Assembly: GCA_017525855.1 (NCBI GenBank)
Contig: JAFXSE010000081.1
Coordinates: 1 to 8,135, forward strand
Direction of reading: 5' to 3'
Length of the DNA stretch: 8,135 nt
Source of the DNA: Bacilli bacterium
GTDB taxonomy: Bacteria; Bacillota; Bacilli; RF39; UBA660
The translations under genes and the position numbers were made by a program. The notes under the pieces are model-generated. The model searched no databases. It saw only the letters and a list, made by a program, of their open reading frames with translations, and was not told where the DNA came from. Of the stretch, positions 1 to 5,465 are shown piece after piece; position 1 is the stretch's first letter; every line of letters starts with the position of its first letter.

Positions 1-10
1 AATAAATATT

Positions 11-118
11 TTCTTGGTAATAATAGAGAAGAGGGTACACCTGTTCCCATCCCGAACACAGAAGTTAAGCTCTTCATCGCCGACGATAGTGTATGCGAAA
101 ATAGGACATTGCCAAGAA
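11..118 (+). rRNA. rrf: 5S ribosomal RNA
   Basis: The central block CCGAACACAGAAGTTAAGC (52-70) is the near-universal 5S loop signature. The ends TTCTTGG (11-17) and CCAAGAA (112-118) pair to form the terminal helix I, which sets the boundaries. The molecule is only about 108 nt. The 3' domain reads TAGTGTATGCGAAAATAGG, so the long helix IV stem-loop of typical Bacilli 5S appears cut short, as in Mollicutes-type 5S rRNAs. It is presumably the last gene of an rRNA operon whose 16S and 23S lie left of the window. A T-tract (119-127) directly follows the mature 3' end. Exact ends are uncertain by one or two bases. Confidence 0.95.
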
Positions 119-177
119 TTTTTTTTTGTTTAAAAATTTTACACTAATTTTTTAAAAGTTTGTAAATAATTACTATT

Positions 178-201
178 AGAGTTGTTAAACTCTTTTTTTT
201 T
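178..201 (+). terminator. Intrinsic terminator of the rRNA operon
   Basis: AGAGTT (178-183) pairs with AACTCT (188-193) around a GTTA loop, giving a 6-bp stem followed by a run of T to position 201. It lies 60 nt after the 5S and ahead of tsaE. The stem is short and AT-rich, but this matches the base composition. The same DNA carries the -35 of the tsaE promoter. Confidence 0.75.
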
Positions 202-210
202 GGCTATAAT
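182..210 (+). promoter_or_regulatory. Sigma-70-type promoter for the tsaEB-rimI-tsaD operon
   Basis: A perfect -10 TATAAT is at 205-210. TTGTTA at 182-187 (4 of 6 matches to TTGACA) is placed exactly 17 bp upstream. The -35 sits inside the preceding terminator hairpin and the T-tract forms most of the spacer. Predicted initiation is near 216-218, only about 10 nt before the chosen tsaE start. Assigned from consensus and spacing only. Confidence 0.7.
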
Positions 211-216
211 AATTAT

Positions 217-221
217 GGTGA
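217..221 (+). promoter_or_regulatory. tsaE ribosome-binding site that decides the start
   Basis: GGTGA lies 5 nt before the ATG at 227 and resembles the AGGTGA site used by tsaD and by the glycosyltransferase gene at 5466. It favours ATG 227 over the in-frame ATG 215, which overlaps it and has no upstream purine-rich site. If transcription starts near 217, the site is at the very 5' end of the mRNA. Confidence 0.55.
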
Positions 222-226
222 TAGAA

Positions 227-679
227 ATGAATTATAAAGTAACATCTTATTCAGAACAAGATACAATTGAGCTTGCCCAAAATCTTGAATCCGAAAAATT
301 TAAAAATATGGTTATTTGTCTAGACGGTGATCTTGGAAGTGGTAAAACTGTTTTTACTAAAGGTTTTGCTGAAGCTTTGGAAGTAAAAGAGAGTATTACT
401 TCTCCAACCTTTAATATCATAAAGGAATATACTTCTGGTGAACTACCTTTATATCATATGGATGTTTATAGATTAGATGGTAAAGTTGATGACTTAGGAA
501 TTGAAGAATACTACAAAAAAGGTGGAATCTGTATTATAGAGTGGTCTGAGACTATTGAAGATTATCTACCAAGTCAAAGACTTGATATTAAAATTAAAAT
601 AATTGGTGAAGAAAAAAGAATAATTAGTATATATCCGCATGGTAAAAAATATGAAGATTTATGTGAGGCATCTTTATGA
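227..679 (+). CDS. tsaE: TsaE, ATPase of tRNA t6A37 biosynthesis
   Basis: This is a cytoplasmic P-loop ATPase that works with TsaB and TsaD to transfer the threonylcarbamoyl group to A37 of ANN-decoding tRNAs. It resets the complex between cycles. The 150-residue protein shows the Walker A motif GDLGSGKT (34-41), the family motif SPTF (59-62), HMDVYRL (77-83) and IIEWSE (103-108), all in the order expected for TsaE/YjeE. Length is normal for the family. ATG 227 was chosen because it follows a GGTGA site. A longer reading from TTG 182 would run through the promoter -10 and the terminator T-tract. It is first in the operon, and its TGA stop overlaps the tsaB ATG (ATGA at 676-679), which implies translational coupling. 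Confidence 0.95.
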   Translation: MNYKVTSYSEQDTIELAQNLESEKFKNMVICLDGDLGSGKTVFTKGFAEALEVKESITSPTFNIIKEYTSGELPLYHMDVYRLDGKVDDLGIEEYYKKGGICIIEWSETIEDYLPSQRLDIKIKIIGEEKRIISIYPHGKKYEDLCEASL

Positions 680-1308
680 GATATCTTTACTTAGACACAT
701 CTTCAAGTTTTTTATATGCAGGAATAGTTAAAGACAATGATTTAGTAGCTGAAATTATGGAAGAGATGGGTGGAGATTTATCAAAAATATCATTACTAAA
801 AATATCTGAAATGTTTAATAGTGTATCCTTAAAACCAAATGATATAGATAAAATTATTGTAGTAAATGGTCCAGGATCATTTACCGGGATTAGAGTTGGA
901 ATTACGATAGCTAAAACTTATGCCTGGGGATTAAAAAAAGATATAACAACCATCAGTAGCCTAGAAGCAATGGCCATATCAAGTGACTTTGATGGATATA
1001 AAGTTCCAATGATTGATGCAAGACGCGGCTATGTCTATGCATCAATTTATGATAAAGATTGTAATATTATATTAAAGAGTTCACATATTAAATTAGATAT
1101 TTTAAAAGATGAAATCAGCAAACTTAATGGAAATGTAGTAGCAATAACAAATGATGAAATTAATATGGAATATGAAAAAGCAAATTATCAACCAAATATT
1201 TTAAAAATTGTACAAACATATAAAGATAAAAAACCAATTAATCCACACATGGTAAATCCTGAATACTTAAAATTAACAGAAGCTGAGGAAAAAAATAATA
1301 AACAATGA
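676..1308 (+). CDS. tsaB: TsaB, scaffold partner of TsaD in t6A37 biosynthesis
   Basis: TsaB is an inactive ASKHA-fold paralogue of TsaD that dimerises with TsaD and is needed for the last step of t6A formation. Visible family motifs are LDTSS (6-10), the glycine-rich GPGSFTGIRVG (65-75) and IDARRGYVYAS (113-123). At 210 residues it is slightly shorter than the E. coli protein (about 230); the C-terminal third is the least conserved part and is also the variable part in other TsaB proteins. GAGG at 665-668 provides a ribosome-binding site 7 nt before the ATG. The gene overlaps tsaE by 4 nt and the next gene by 4 nt (ATGA at 1305-1308). Confidence 0.95.
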   Translation: MRYLYLDTSSSFLYAGIVKDNDLVAEIMEEMGGDLSKISLLKISEMFNSVSLKPNDIDKIIVVNGPGSFTGIRVGITIAKTYAWGLKKDITTISSLEAMAISSDFDGYKVPMIDARRGYVYASIYDKDCNIILKSSHIKLDILKDEISKLNGNVVAITNDEINMEYEKANYQPNILKIVQTYKDKKPINPHMVNPEYLKLTEAEEKNNKQ

Positions 1309-1691
1309 TAGAAGAAGTAACAACAATTAAAACTAATAAACTTTTATCCCCAGAATATGTGGAAAAAGAATTAAAAATTAATCCTTATGCACATTTTATT
1401 GTGTACAAAAAAGATAGTAAAATTATTGGATATTTATATTACAGTTTAATATATGATCGAATTGAGATTAATCAAATTGAAGTATTACAAGAAGAAAGAC
1501 ACAAAGGAATTGCTTCCAAATTAATGGATTATTTAATAAATAAAGAAAATTTAGATATTACATTAGAAGTAAAAATAGATAATAGTAATGCACTTAAATT
1601 ATATGAAAAGTACAATTTTAAAAAAGTAGCTATAAGAAAAGGATATTATAATGGTATAGATGCAATATTAATGGAAAGAAAAAGTAGGTGA
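1305..1691 (+). CDS. rimI: RimI-type GNAT N-acetyltransferase
   Basis: GNAT-fold enzyme that would transfer acetyl from acetyl-CoA to a protein N-terminus; in E. coli RimI acts on ribosomal protein S18. The 128-residue protein carries the acetyl-CoA pyrophosphate-binding loop ERHKGIA (64-70), matching the family R/Q-x-x-G-x-G/A pattern, then NSNALKLYEKYNF (93-105). It ends with a RimI-like IRKGYYNGIDAILM (110-123), where the family usually has R-x-x-YY-x(4)-DA-x-x-M. It is about 20 residues shorter than E. coli RimI, mostly at the N terminus. Its position between tsaB and tsaD is the common Firmicute arrangement and is the main support for RimI over a generic GNAT. The nearest GAGG (1285-1288) is about 16 nt upstream, so translation probably relies on coupling to tsaB. 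Confidence 0.85.
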   Translation: MIEEVTTIKTNKLLSPEYVEKELKINPYAHFIVYKKDSKIIGYLYYSLIYDRIEINQIEVLQEERHKGIASKLMDYLINKENLDITLEVKIDNSNALKLYEKYNFKKVAIRKGYYNGIDAILMERKSR

Positions 1692-1695
1692 CAAT

Positions 1696-2700
1696 ATGAA
1701 AGACACATATATTTTAGGAATAGAAAGCAGTTGCGATGAGACAAGTTGTTCCATAGTAAAAAATGGATGCATAGAAATAGCAACTATTATCTCTTCTCAA
1801 ATAGATATTCATAAAGACTATGGTGGAGTAGTACCTGAAATTGCTAGTCGTAATCATGTCAAAAACATTACGTTCGTAATAGAAGAGTGCCTAAATAAGG
1901 CAAATATGACAATGGACGATATTGATGCTATTGCTATTACATATGGTCCCGGATTAATTGGATCACTACTAGTTGGAGTAGAAGCTGCAAAAACTCTTTC
2001 CTTTATTTATAATAAACCATTAATACCAGTGCACCATATAGCTGGACATATTTATGCAAATAGTTTAGTAAAAGAAATGAAGTTTCCACTTCTAGCTTTA
2101 GTCGTAAGTGGAGGCCATACTGAATTAATCAAAATGGAAAAACACTACAGTTTTAAAAAACTTGGTGGTACTTTAGATGATGCTGTCGGTGAATGTTATG
2201 ATAAGGTAGCAAGAGTAATAAATCTTGAATATCCTGGTGGGCCAAAGATCGATGAACTAGCTCATCAAGGTAATTGTAGTTACAAATTACCTGTACCTTT
2301 AAAGGATGACAGTTATAATTTTTCATTCAGTGGATTAAAAAGTGCTGTTATAAATTTAGTACATAATGAAGAACAACGAAAAGCAGAAATAAGAAAAGCA
2401 GATTTAGCTACCTCATTTCAAAATGTTGCAGTAGCTGAAATAGTAAATAAAACTAAGAAAGCCTTAGAGCAAGAAAATATCAAAAACCTAATAGTAGCTG
2501 GAGGAGTTGCTGCTAATAAAGGTTTAAGAGAAGAAATAACTAAATTATGTGAAGAACTAAGTGTTAGTCTTTCTTTTCCACCTATGAAGTATTGCACTGA
2601 TAATGCTGCTATGATAGCTGCAGCTGGATATTTTGCGATGTTAGATGGAAGAAAAGCGGACTTATCACTTAACAGTAAGTCAACAGATGAACTAAAATAA
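1696..2700 (+). CDS. tsaD: TsaD, tRNA A37 threonylcarbamoyltransferase
   Basis: Catalytic subunit (Kae1/Gcp/TsaD family) that moves the threonylcarbamoyl group from threonylcarbamoyl-AMP to N6 of A37 in tRNAs reading ANN codons. The 334-residue length is typical. Signatures run in order: GIESSCDETSCSIV (8-21), YGPGLIGSLLVG (83-94), the metal-binding HIAGH (His114 and His118), VVSGGHTEL (136-144), GGTLDDAVGECYDK (157-170), GGPKIDEL (181-188), FSFSGLKSAV (209-218), VAGGVAANKGLR (267-278) and CTDNAAMIAAAG (300-311), with Asp302 as the third metal ligand. All key residues are present. AGGTGA at 1686-1691 overlaps the rimI stop and sits 4 nt before the ATG. It is the last gene of the operon, followed at once by a hairpin terminator. 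TsaC/Sua5, which makes the intermediate, is not in the window. Confidence 0.97.
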   Translation: MKDTYILGIESSCDETSCSIVKNGCIEIATIISSQIDIHKDYGGVVPEIASRNHVKNITFVIEECLNKANMTMDDIDAIAITYGPGLIGSLLVGVEAAKTLSFIYNKPLIPVHHIAGHIYANSLVKEMKFPLLALVVSGGHTELIKMEKHYSFKKLGGTLDDAVGECYDKVARVINLEYPGGPKIDELAHQGNCSYKLPVPLKDDSYNFSFSGLKSAVINLVHNEEQRKAEIRKADLATSFQNVAVAEIVNKTKKALEQENIKNLIVAGGVAANKGLREEITKLCEELSVSLSFPPMKYCTDNAAMIAAAGYFAMLDGRKADLSLNSKSTDELK

Positions 2701-2732
2701 AAAATATTACTACAAGCTAGTAATATTTTTTT
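2701..2732 (+). terminator. Intrinsic terminator after tsaD
   Basis: AATATTACTA (2703-2712) pairs perfectly with TAGTAATATT (2718-2727) around CAAGC, and the stem extends into flanking A/T pairs. A T-run ends at 2732. It starts right after the tsaD stop codon. The stem is long but poor in GC. Confidence 0.85.
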
Positions 2733-2747
2733 ATAAAAATTACATAG

Positions 2748-2776
2748 TTTATTTTATTAAATATATATGTTATAAT
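2748..2776 (+). promoter_or_regulatory. Extended -10 promoter for the fucO-aldehyde dehydrogenase operon
   Basis: TGTTATAAT at 2768-2776 is a perfect extended -10 (TGnTATAAT). The hexamer 17 bp upstream, TTTATT (2748-2753), is a poor -35, which is usual when an extended -10 is present. Initiation near 2783 would give a leader of about 20 nt containing AGGAGG (2792-2797), 5 to 6 nt before the fucO ATG. No operator-like palindrome is evident. Confidence 0.65.
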
Positions 2777-2802
2777 GCATTATAGAATAATAGGAGGGAA
2801 TT

Positions 2803-3957
2803 ATGGCTAATAGAATAATTTTAAATCCAACATCTTATTTTGGTCGTGGTGCTAGAGAAGAAATCATTAAAGAATTAAAAAATAGATATTTTCATAAAGC
2901 TTTTTTAGTAACAGATAATCCACTAATAAATGCTAATGTAACTAATTTAGTTACTAATATATTAGAAGAAAAAGGCTTTCCCTATGAAATATATAGTGAT
3001 GTAAAAGCAAATCCCACAACAATTAATGTTCAAGAAGGAGTAAATGCTTGCAAAAAGAGTAATGCAGACGTTATTATAGCAGTAGGTGGAGGAAGTGTAA
3101 TAGATACTGCCAAAGCTATTAGCATTATCATGACCAATAAAGAACATTTTGATGTAGTTTCTTTAGAGGGTGCTGTAGAAACAAAGAACCCTGGAATGCC
3201 AATAATTGCTTTACCAACAACAGCTGGAACCGCTGCTGAAGTAACTATTAATTATGTGATAACGGATCCAGTTAAAGTCAAGAAAATGGTTTGTATTGAT
3301 CCACATGATATACCAATTGTCGCTATAATTGATCAAGAATTAATGGAAAAAATGCCAAAAAGTTTAGCAGCTGCAACAGGAATGGATGCTTTAACTCACG
3401 CTATGGAGGGATACATAACAAAAGCTGCTTGGTTAATACCAGATATGTTTCATTTAAATGCAATGGCTCTTATTTATAAAAACTTAGAAAAAGCGGTTAA
3501 CGAAAAAGATAAAACAGCAATTGATAATGTTGGATATGGACAATATATTGCAGGAATGGGATTTTCAAATGTTGGACTTGGAATAGTTCATTCAATGGCC
3601 CATGCACTTGGAGCAACGTATGACACTCCTCATGGTCTTGCTAACGCTTTACTATTACCTCATGTTTTAAAATTTAATGGGAAAATATGCCCAGAGTTAT
3701 TTAGAAATATGGGAAGAGCAATGGGATTAGATATGAATAATTTAAATGATGATGCAGCAGTAGAAAAAATTGCAGACTCTGTAAAGACTTTAGCAATCAA
3801 AATAGGAATACCTGAGACTCTACAGGAAATAGGTGTTAAAGAAGAAGACTTACCATCCCTTGCCAAACAAGCTTTAAATGATGTATGTACAGGAGGTAAC
3901 CCAAGAAAAGTTACAGAGAAAGACCTAATAGACATATATCAAGAAGCATATAGGTAA
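2803..3957 (+). CDS. fucO: FucO-type iron-dependent alcohol dehydrogenase (lactaldehyde reductase)
   Basis: Group III Fe(II) alcohol dehydrogenase, 384 residues, collinear over its whole length with E. coli FucO, which reduces L-lactaldehyde to 1,2-propanediol with NADH and can run the reverse reaction. FucO-specific matches include the start MANRIILNPTSYFGRG (1-16), PTTAGTAAEVTINYVITD (138-155), DPHDIP (166-171), GMGFSNVGLG (251-260) and DVCTGGNPR (360-368). GGGSVIDTAK (95-104) is the nucleotide-binding glycine motif. Expected Fe ligands are Asp195, His199 (GMDALTHA), His263 and His277 (TPHGLANA). Asp38 in LVTDN corresponds to the aspartate that gives FucO its NAD preference. A strong AGGAGG precedes the ATG. 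No fucose or rhamnose genes are adjacent, so the aldehyde source is unknown; ethylene glycol or other short diols are alternative substrates. Confidence 0.88.
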   Translation: MANRIILNPTSYFGRGAREEIIKELKNRYFHKAFLVTDNPLINANVTNLVTNILEEKGFPYEIYSDVKANPTTINVQEGVNACKKSNADVIIAVGGGSVIDTAKAISIIMTNKEHFDVVSLEGAVETKNPGMPIIALPTTAGTAAEVTINYVITDPVKVKKMVCIDPHDIPIVAIIDQELMEKMPKSLAAATGMDALTHAMEGYITKAAWLIPDMFHLNAMALIYKNLEKAVNEKDKTAIDNVGYGQYIAGMGFSNVGLGIVHSMAHALGATYDTPHGLANALLLPHVLKFNGKICPELFRNMGRAMGLDMNNLNDDAAVEKIADSVKTLAIKIGIPETLQEIGVKEEDLPSLAKQALNDVCTGGNPRKVTEKDLIDIYQEAYR

Positions 3958-3977
3958 AAAGAATAAATGGAGGAAAT

Positions 3978-5414
3978 ATGAGAAACATAACAGGAGGAGA
4001 AAAACAGGAACCATCTATTGCCATAGCGATAGATGTTATAAATCCAGCTACTAATAAGATAATAGATACAGTGCCTTCATCTACTAAAGAAGATATTAAT
4101 AAAGCTATAAAAACTGCTAGAGAAAAACAAAAAGAGTGGTCACAAGTTTCAATATATGAAAGAGGAGAAATACTCCTTAAGTTTCTCAAACTAATAGAGA
4201 AAAACAGGTCAGATTTATCAACTTTATTATGTAATGAAACTGGAAAACCCATAAAAGAAGCAGAAAATGAAATTCATAATTTAGAATTATATATACAAAG
4301 CTTTGTAGAACAATCAAGACACGATTATGAAAAGACAATTCCATCAAATACAAATCCCAAAAATGATAAATCAATTAAATTTACAACAAGAGAACCATTA
4401 GGAGTAGTTGTATCAATTATACCTTTTAATTTCCCAGTTTTCATCTTTGGACAAAAAGTAATTAGCGCTTTGATAATGGGAAATTCTGTAATAGTAAAAC
4501 CTTCCACTTCTAGCCCTTTAACTATTTGTAAATGCTGCAATTTACTAGAAGAATCAGGAATTCCTAAAGGTGTTATTAACTGCATTTTAGGGGAAGGAAA
4601 AGTAGTTGGAGATATTTTATCCAAAAGTAAAGATATAGATTTAATTACTATAAACGGTTCAATCAAAGCAGGCAAAAAAATTATGGAAAATGCATCGCAA
4701 AATCTTACAAATATTTCTCTTGAATTAGGAGGTAATGACCCTTTTATTGTCGATTGGGATGCTAATATTAATGATGTTAGTGAAGAATTAGTCCAAGGAC
4801 GTCTTTACAATGCAGGACAAGTCTGTTGTGCTAGTAAAAGATTTATTATTCATAAGAAGATAAAAAGTGAATTTTTAGAAGCCGTTATTTCTAAAGTATC
4901 GAAATTAAAAGTTGGAATGCCTATAAATAAAGATACAGATATTGGATGTCTAATTAATGAAGAAGCTGCCAACCTAGTTAGAAAACAAGTTGATGAAACT
5001 GTTTCACAAGGAGCTAAAGTGATAATTGGGGGAAGAAAAAAAGGTGCATTCTATGAACCAACCATCATAGATAATGTTACAAAAGATATGGATATAATGA
5101 AAAACATGGAAATACTTGGACCAGTTATTCCTATCTGTACATTTGAAACAATAGATGAAGCAATTGAAATTGCTAATCAATCTGAGTATGGACTTACAGG
5201 ATCAATTTTTACAAATAATATGAAAACTGCCTTTGAAGTAGCAAATAGATTAGAAGTAAGTAGAGTAGTAATTAATGGCTCTAGTGTTGATAATTCTGTA
5301 GATATTCCACTAAATGGTTGGAAAAAATCAGGTATAATAAAAGAGGGACTATCTACCTATTTAGAAGAAATGTCTAGAACAAAGATTGTAATACTTAAAG
5401 ATATATTAAAATAG
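3978..5414 (+). CDS. NAD(P)-dependent aldehyde dehydrogenase, possibly lactaldehyde dehydrogenase
   Basis: Soluble ALDH-superfamily enzyme of 478 residues, full length, oxidising an aldehyde to an acid. Catalytic elements are all present: PFNFP with the oxyanion Asn151, cofactor Lys174 in VKPSTSSP, NGS (226-228), general base Glu249 in ELGGNDP, nucleophile Cys283 in GQVCCASKR, and Glu378 in EILGPV. The residue three after Lys174 is Thr177, where NAD-preferring ALDHs usually have Glu; GapN-like NADP enzymes have Thr there, so NADP use is inferred. The C-terminal SGxGREG motif reads SGIIKEG (451-457). GGAGG (3969-3973) lies 4 nt before the ATG. It sits 20 nt after fucO with no terminator between, so the two are co-transcribed. 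This suggests a shared aldehyde such as lactaldehyde or glycolaldehyde, but the substrate cannot be read from the sequence. Confidence 0.9.
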   Translation: MRNITGGEKQEPSIAIAIDVINPATNKIIDTVPSSTKEDINKAIKTAREKQKEWSQVSIYERGEILLKFLKLIEKNRSDLSTLLCNETGKPIKEAENEIHNLELYIQSFVEQSRHDYEKTIPSNTNPKNDKSIKFTTREPLGVVVSIIPFNFPVFIFGQKVISALIMGNSVIVKPSTSSPLTICKCCNLLEESGIPKGVINCILGEGKVVGDILSKSKDIDLITINGSIKAGKKIMENASQNLTNISLELGGNDPFIVDWDANINDVSEELVQGRLYNAGQVCCASKRFIIHKKIKSEFLEAVISKVSKLKVGMPINKDTDIGCLINEEAANLVRKQVDETVSQGAKVIIGGRKKGAFYEPTIIDNVTKDMDIMKNMEILGPVIPICTFETIDEAIEIANQSEYGLTGSIFTNNMKTAFEVANRLEVSRVVINGSSVDNSVDIPLNGWKKSGIIKEGLSTYLEEMSRTKIVILKDILK

Positions 5415-5438
5415 AAGCTTTGACCTTCTATTTTTTTT
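5408..5438 (+). terminator. Intrinsic terminator after the aldehyde dehydrogenase gene
   Basis: ATAGAAG (5411-5417) pairs with CTTCTAT (5425-5431) around a 7-nt loop CTTTGAC. Flanking A-T pairs extend the stem, and eight T end at 5438. It begins inside the stop codon of the upstream gene. The loop doubles as the -35 of the next promoter. Confidence 0.85.
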
Positions 5439-5448
5439 GTTATATAAT
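5420..5448 (+). promoter_or_regulatory. Strong sigma-70-type promoter for the glycosyltransferase operon
   Basis: TTGACC (5420-5425, 5 of 6 matches) is 17 bp from a perfect TATAAT (5443-5448). The -35 occupies the terminator loop and the first base of its 3' arm, and the terminator T-tract is the spacer. Initiation near 5455 would leave a leader of about 10 nt. This is the best consensus promoter in the window. Confidence 0.78.
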
Positions 5449-5454
5449 TGACGT

Positions 5455-5460
5455 AGGTGA
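5455..5460 (+). promoter_or_regulatory. Ribosome-binding site that decides the glycosyltransferase start
   Basis: AGGTGA lies 5 nt before ATG 5466. The in-frame GTG at 5457 is part of this site, so it cannot itself be served by it; ATG 5466 is therefore the likely start. The site falls at the predicted 5' end of the transcript. Confidence 0.65.
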
Positions 5461-5465
5461 GTAAT

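Noticed and set aside
119..177. T-tract directly after the 5S as a separate terminator, or a small RNA in the gap
   Set aside because: There is no local hairpin immediately before the T-tract apart from the long-range 5S terminal helix, and the rest of the gap shows no stable fold; the better terminator is at 178-201.
182..226. A longer tsaE reading frame starting at TTG 182, or at ATG 215
   Set aside because: The region holds the terminator hairpin, T-tract and the -10 TATAAT. It lies upstream of the predicted transcript start and encodes low-complexity hydrophobic residues absent from TsaE. ATG 215 overlaps the ribosome-binding site used by ATG 227.
2733..2767. Possible riboswitch or operator upstream of fucO
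   Set aside because: The stretch is short and nearly pure A/T, with no paired structure or palindrome beyond what such composition gives.
3911..4252. Minus-strand open frames inside fucO and the aldehyde dehydrogenase gene (2962-3147, 3660-3935, 3911-4252, 4186-4374, 4325-4675)
   Set aside because: They lie antisense to clearly conserved enzymes, have no ribosome-binding sites or recognisable domains, and reflect the low stop frequency opposite AT-rich codons.
5457..5465. GTG 5457 as the start of the glycosyltransferase
   Set aside because: The GTG is part of the AGGTGA ribosome-binding site for ATG 5466, and family members begin with the MKKV-type strand.
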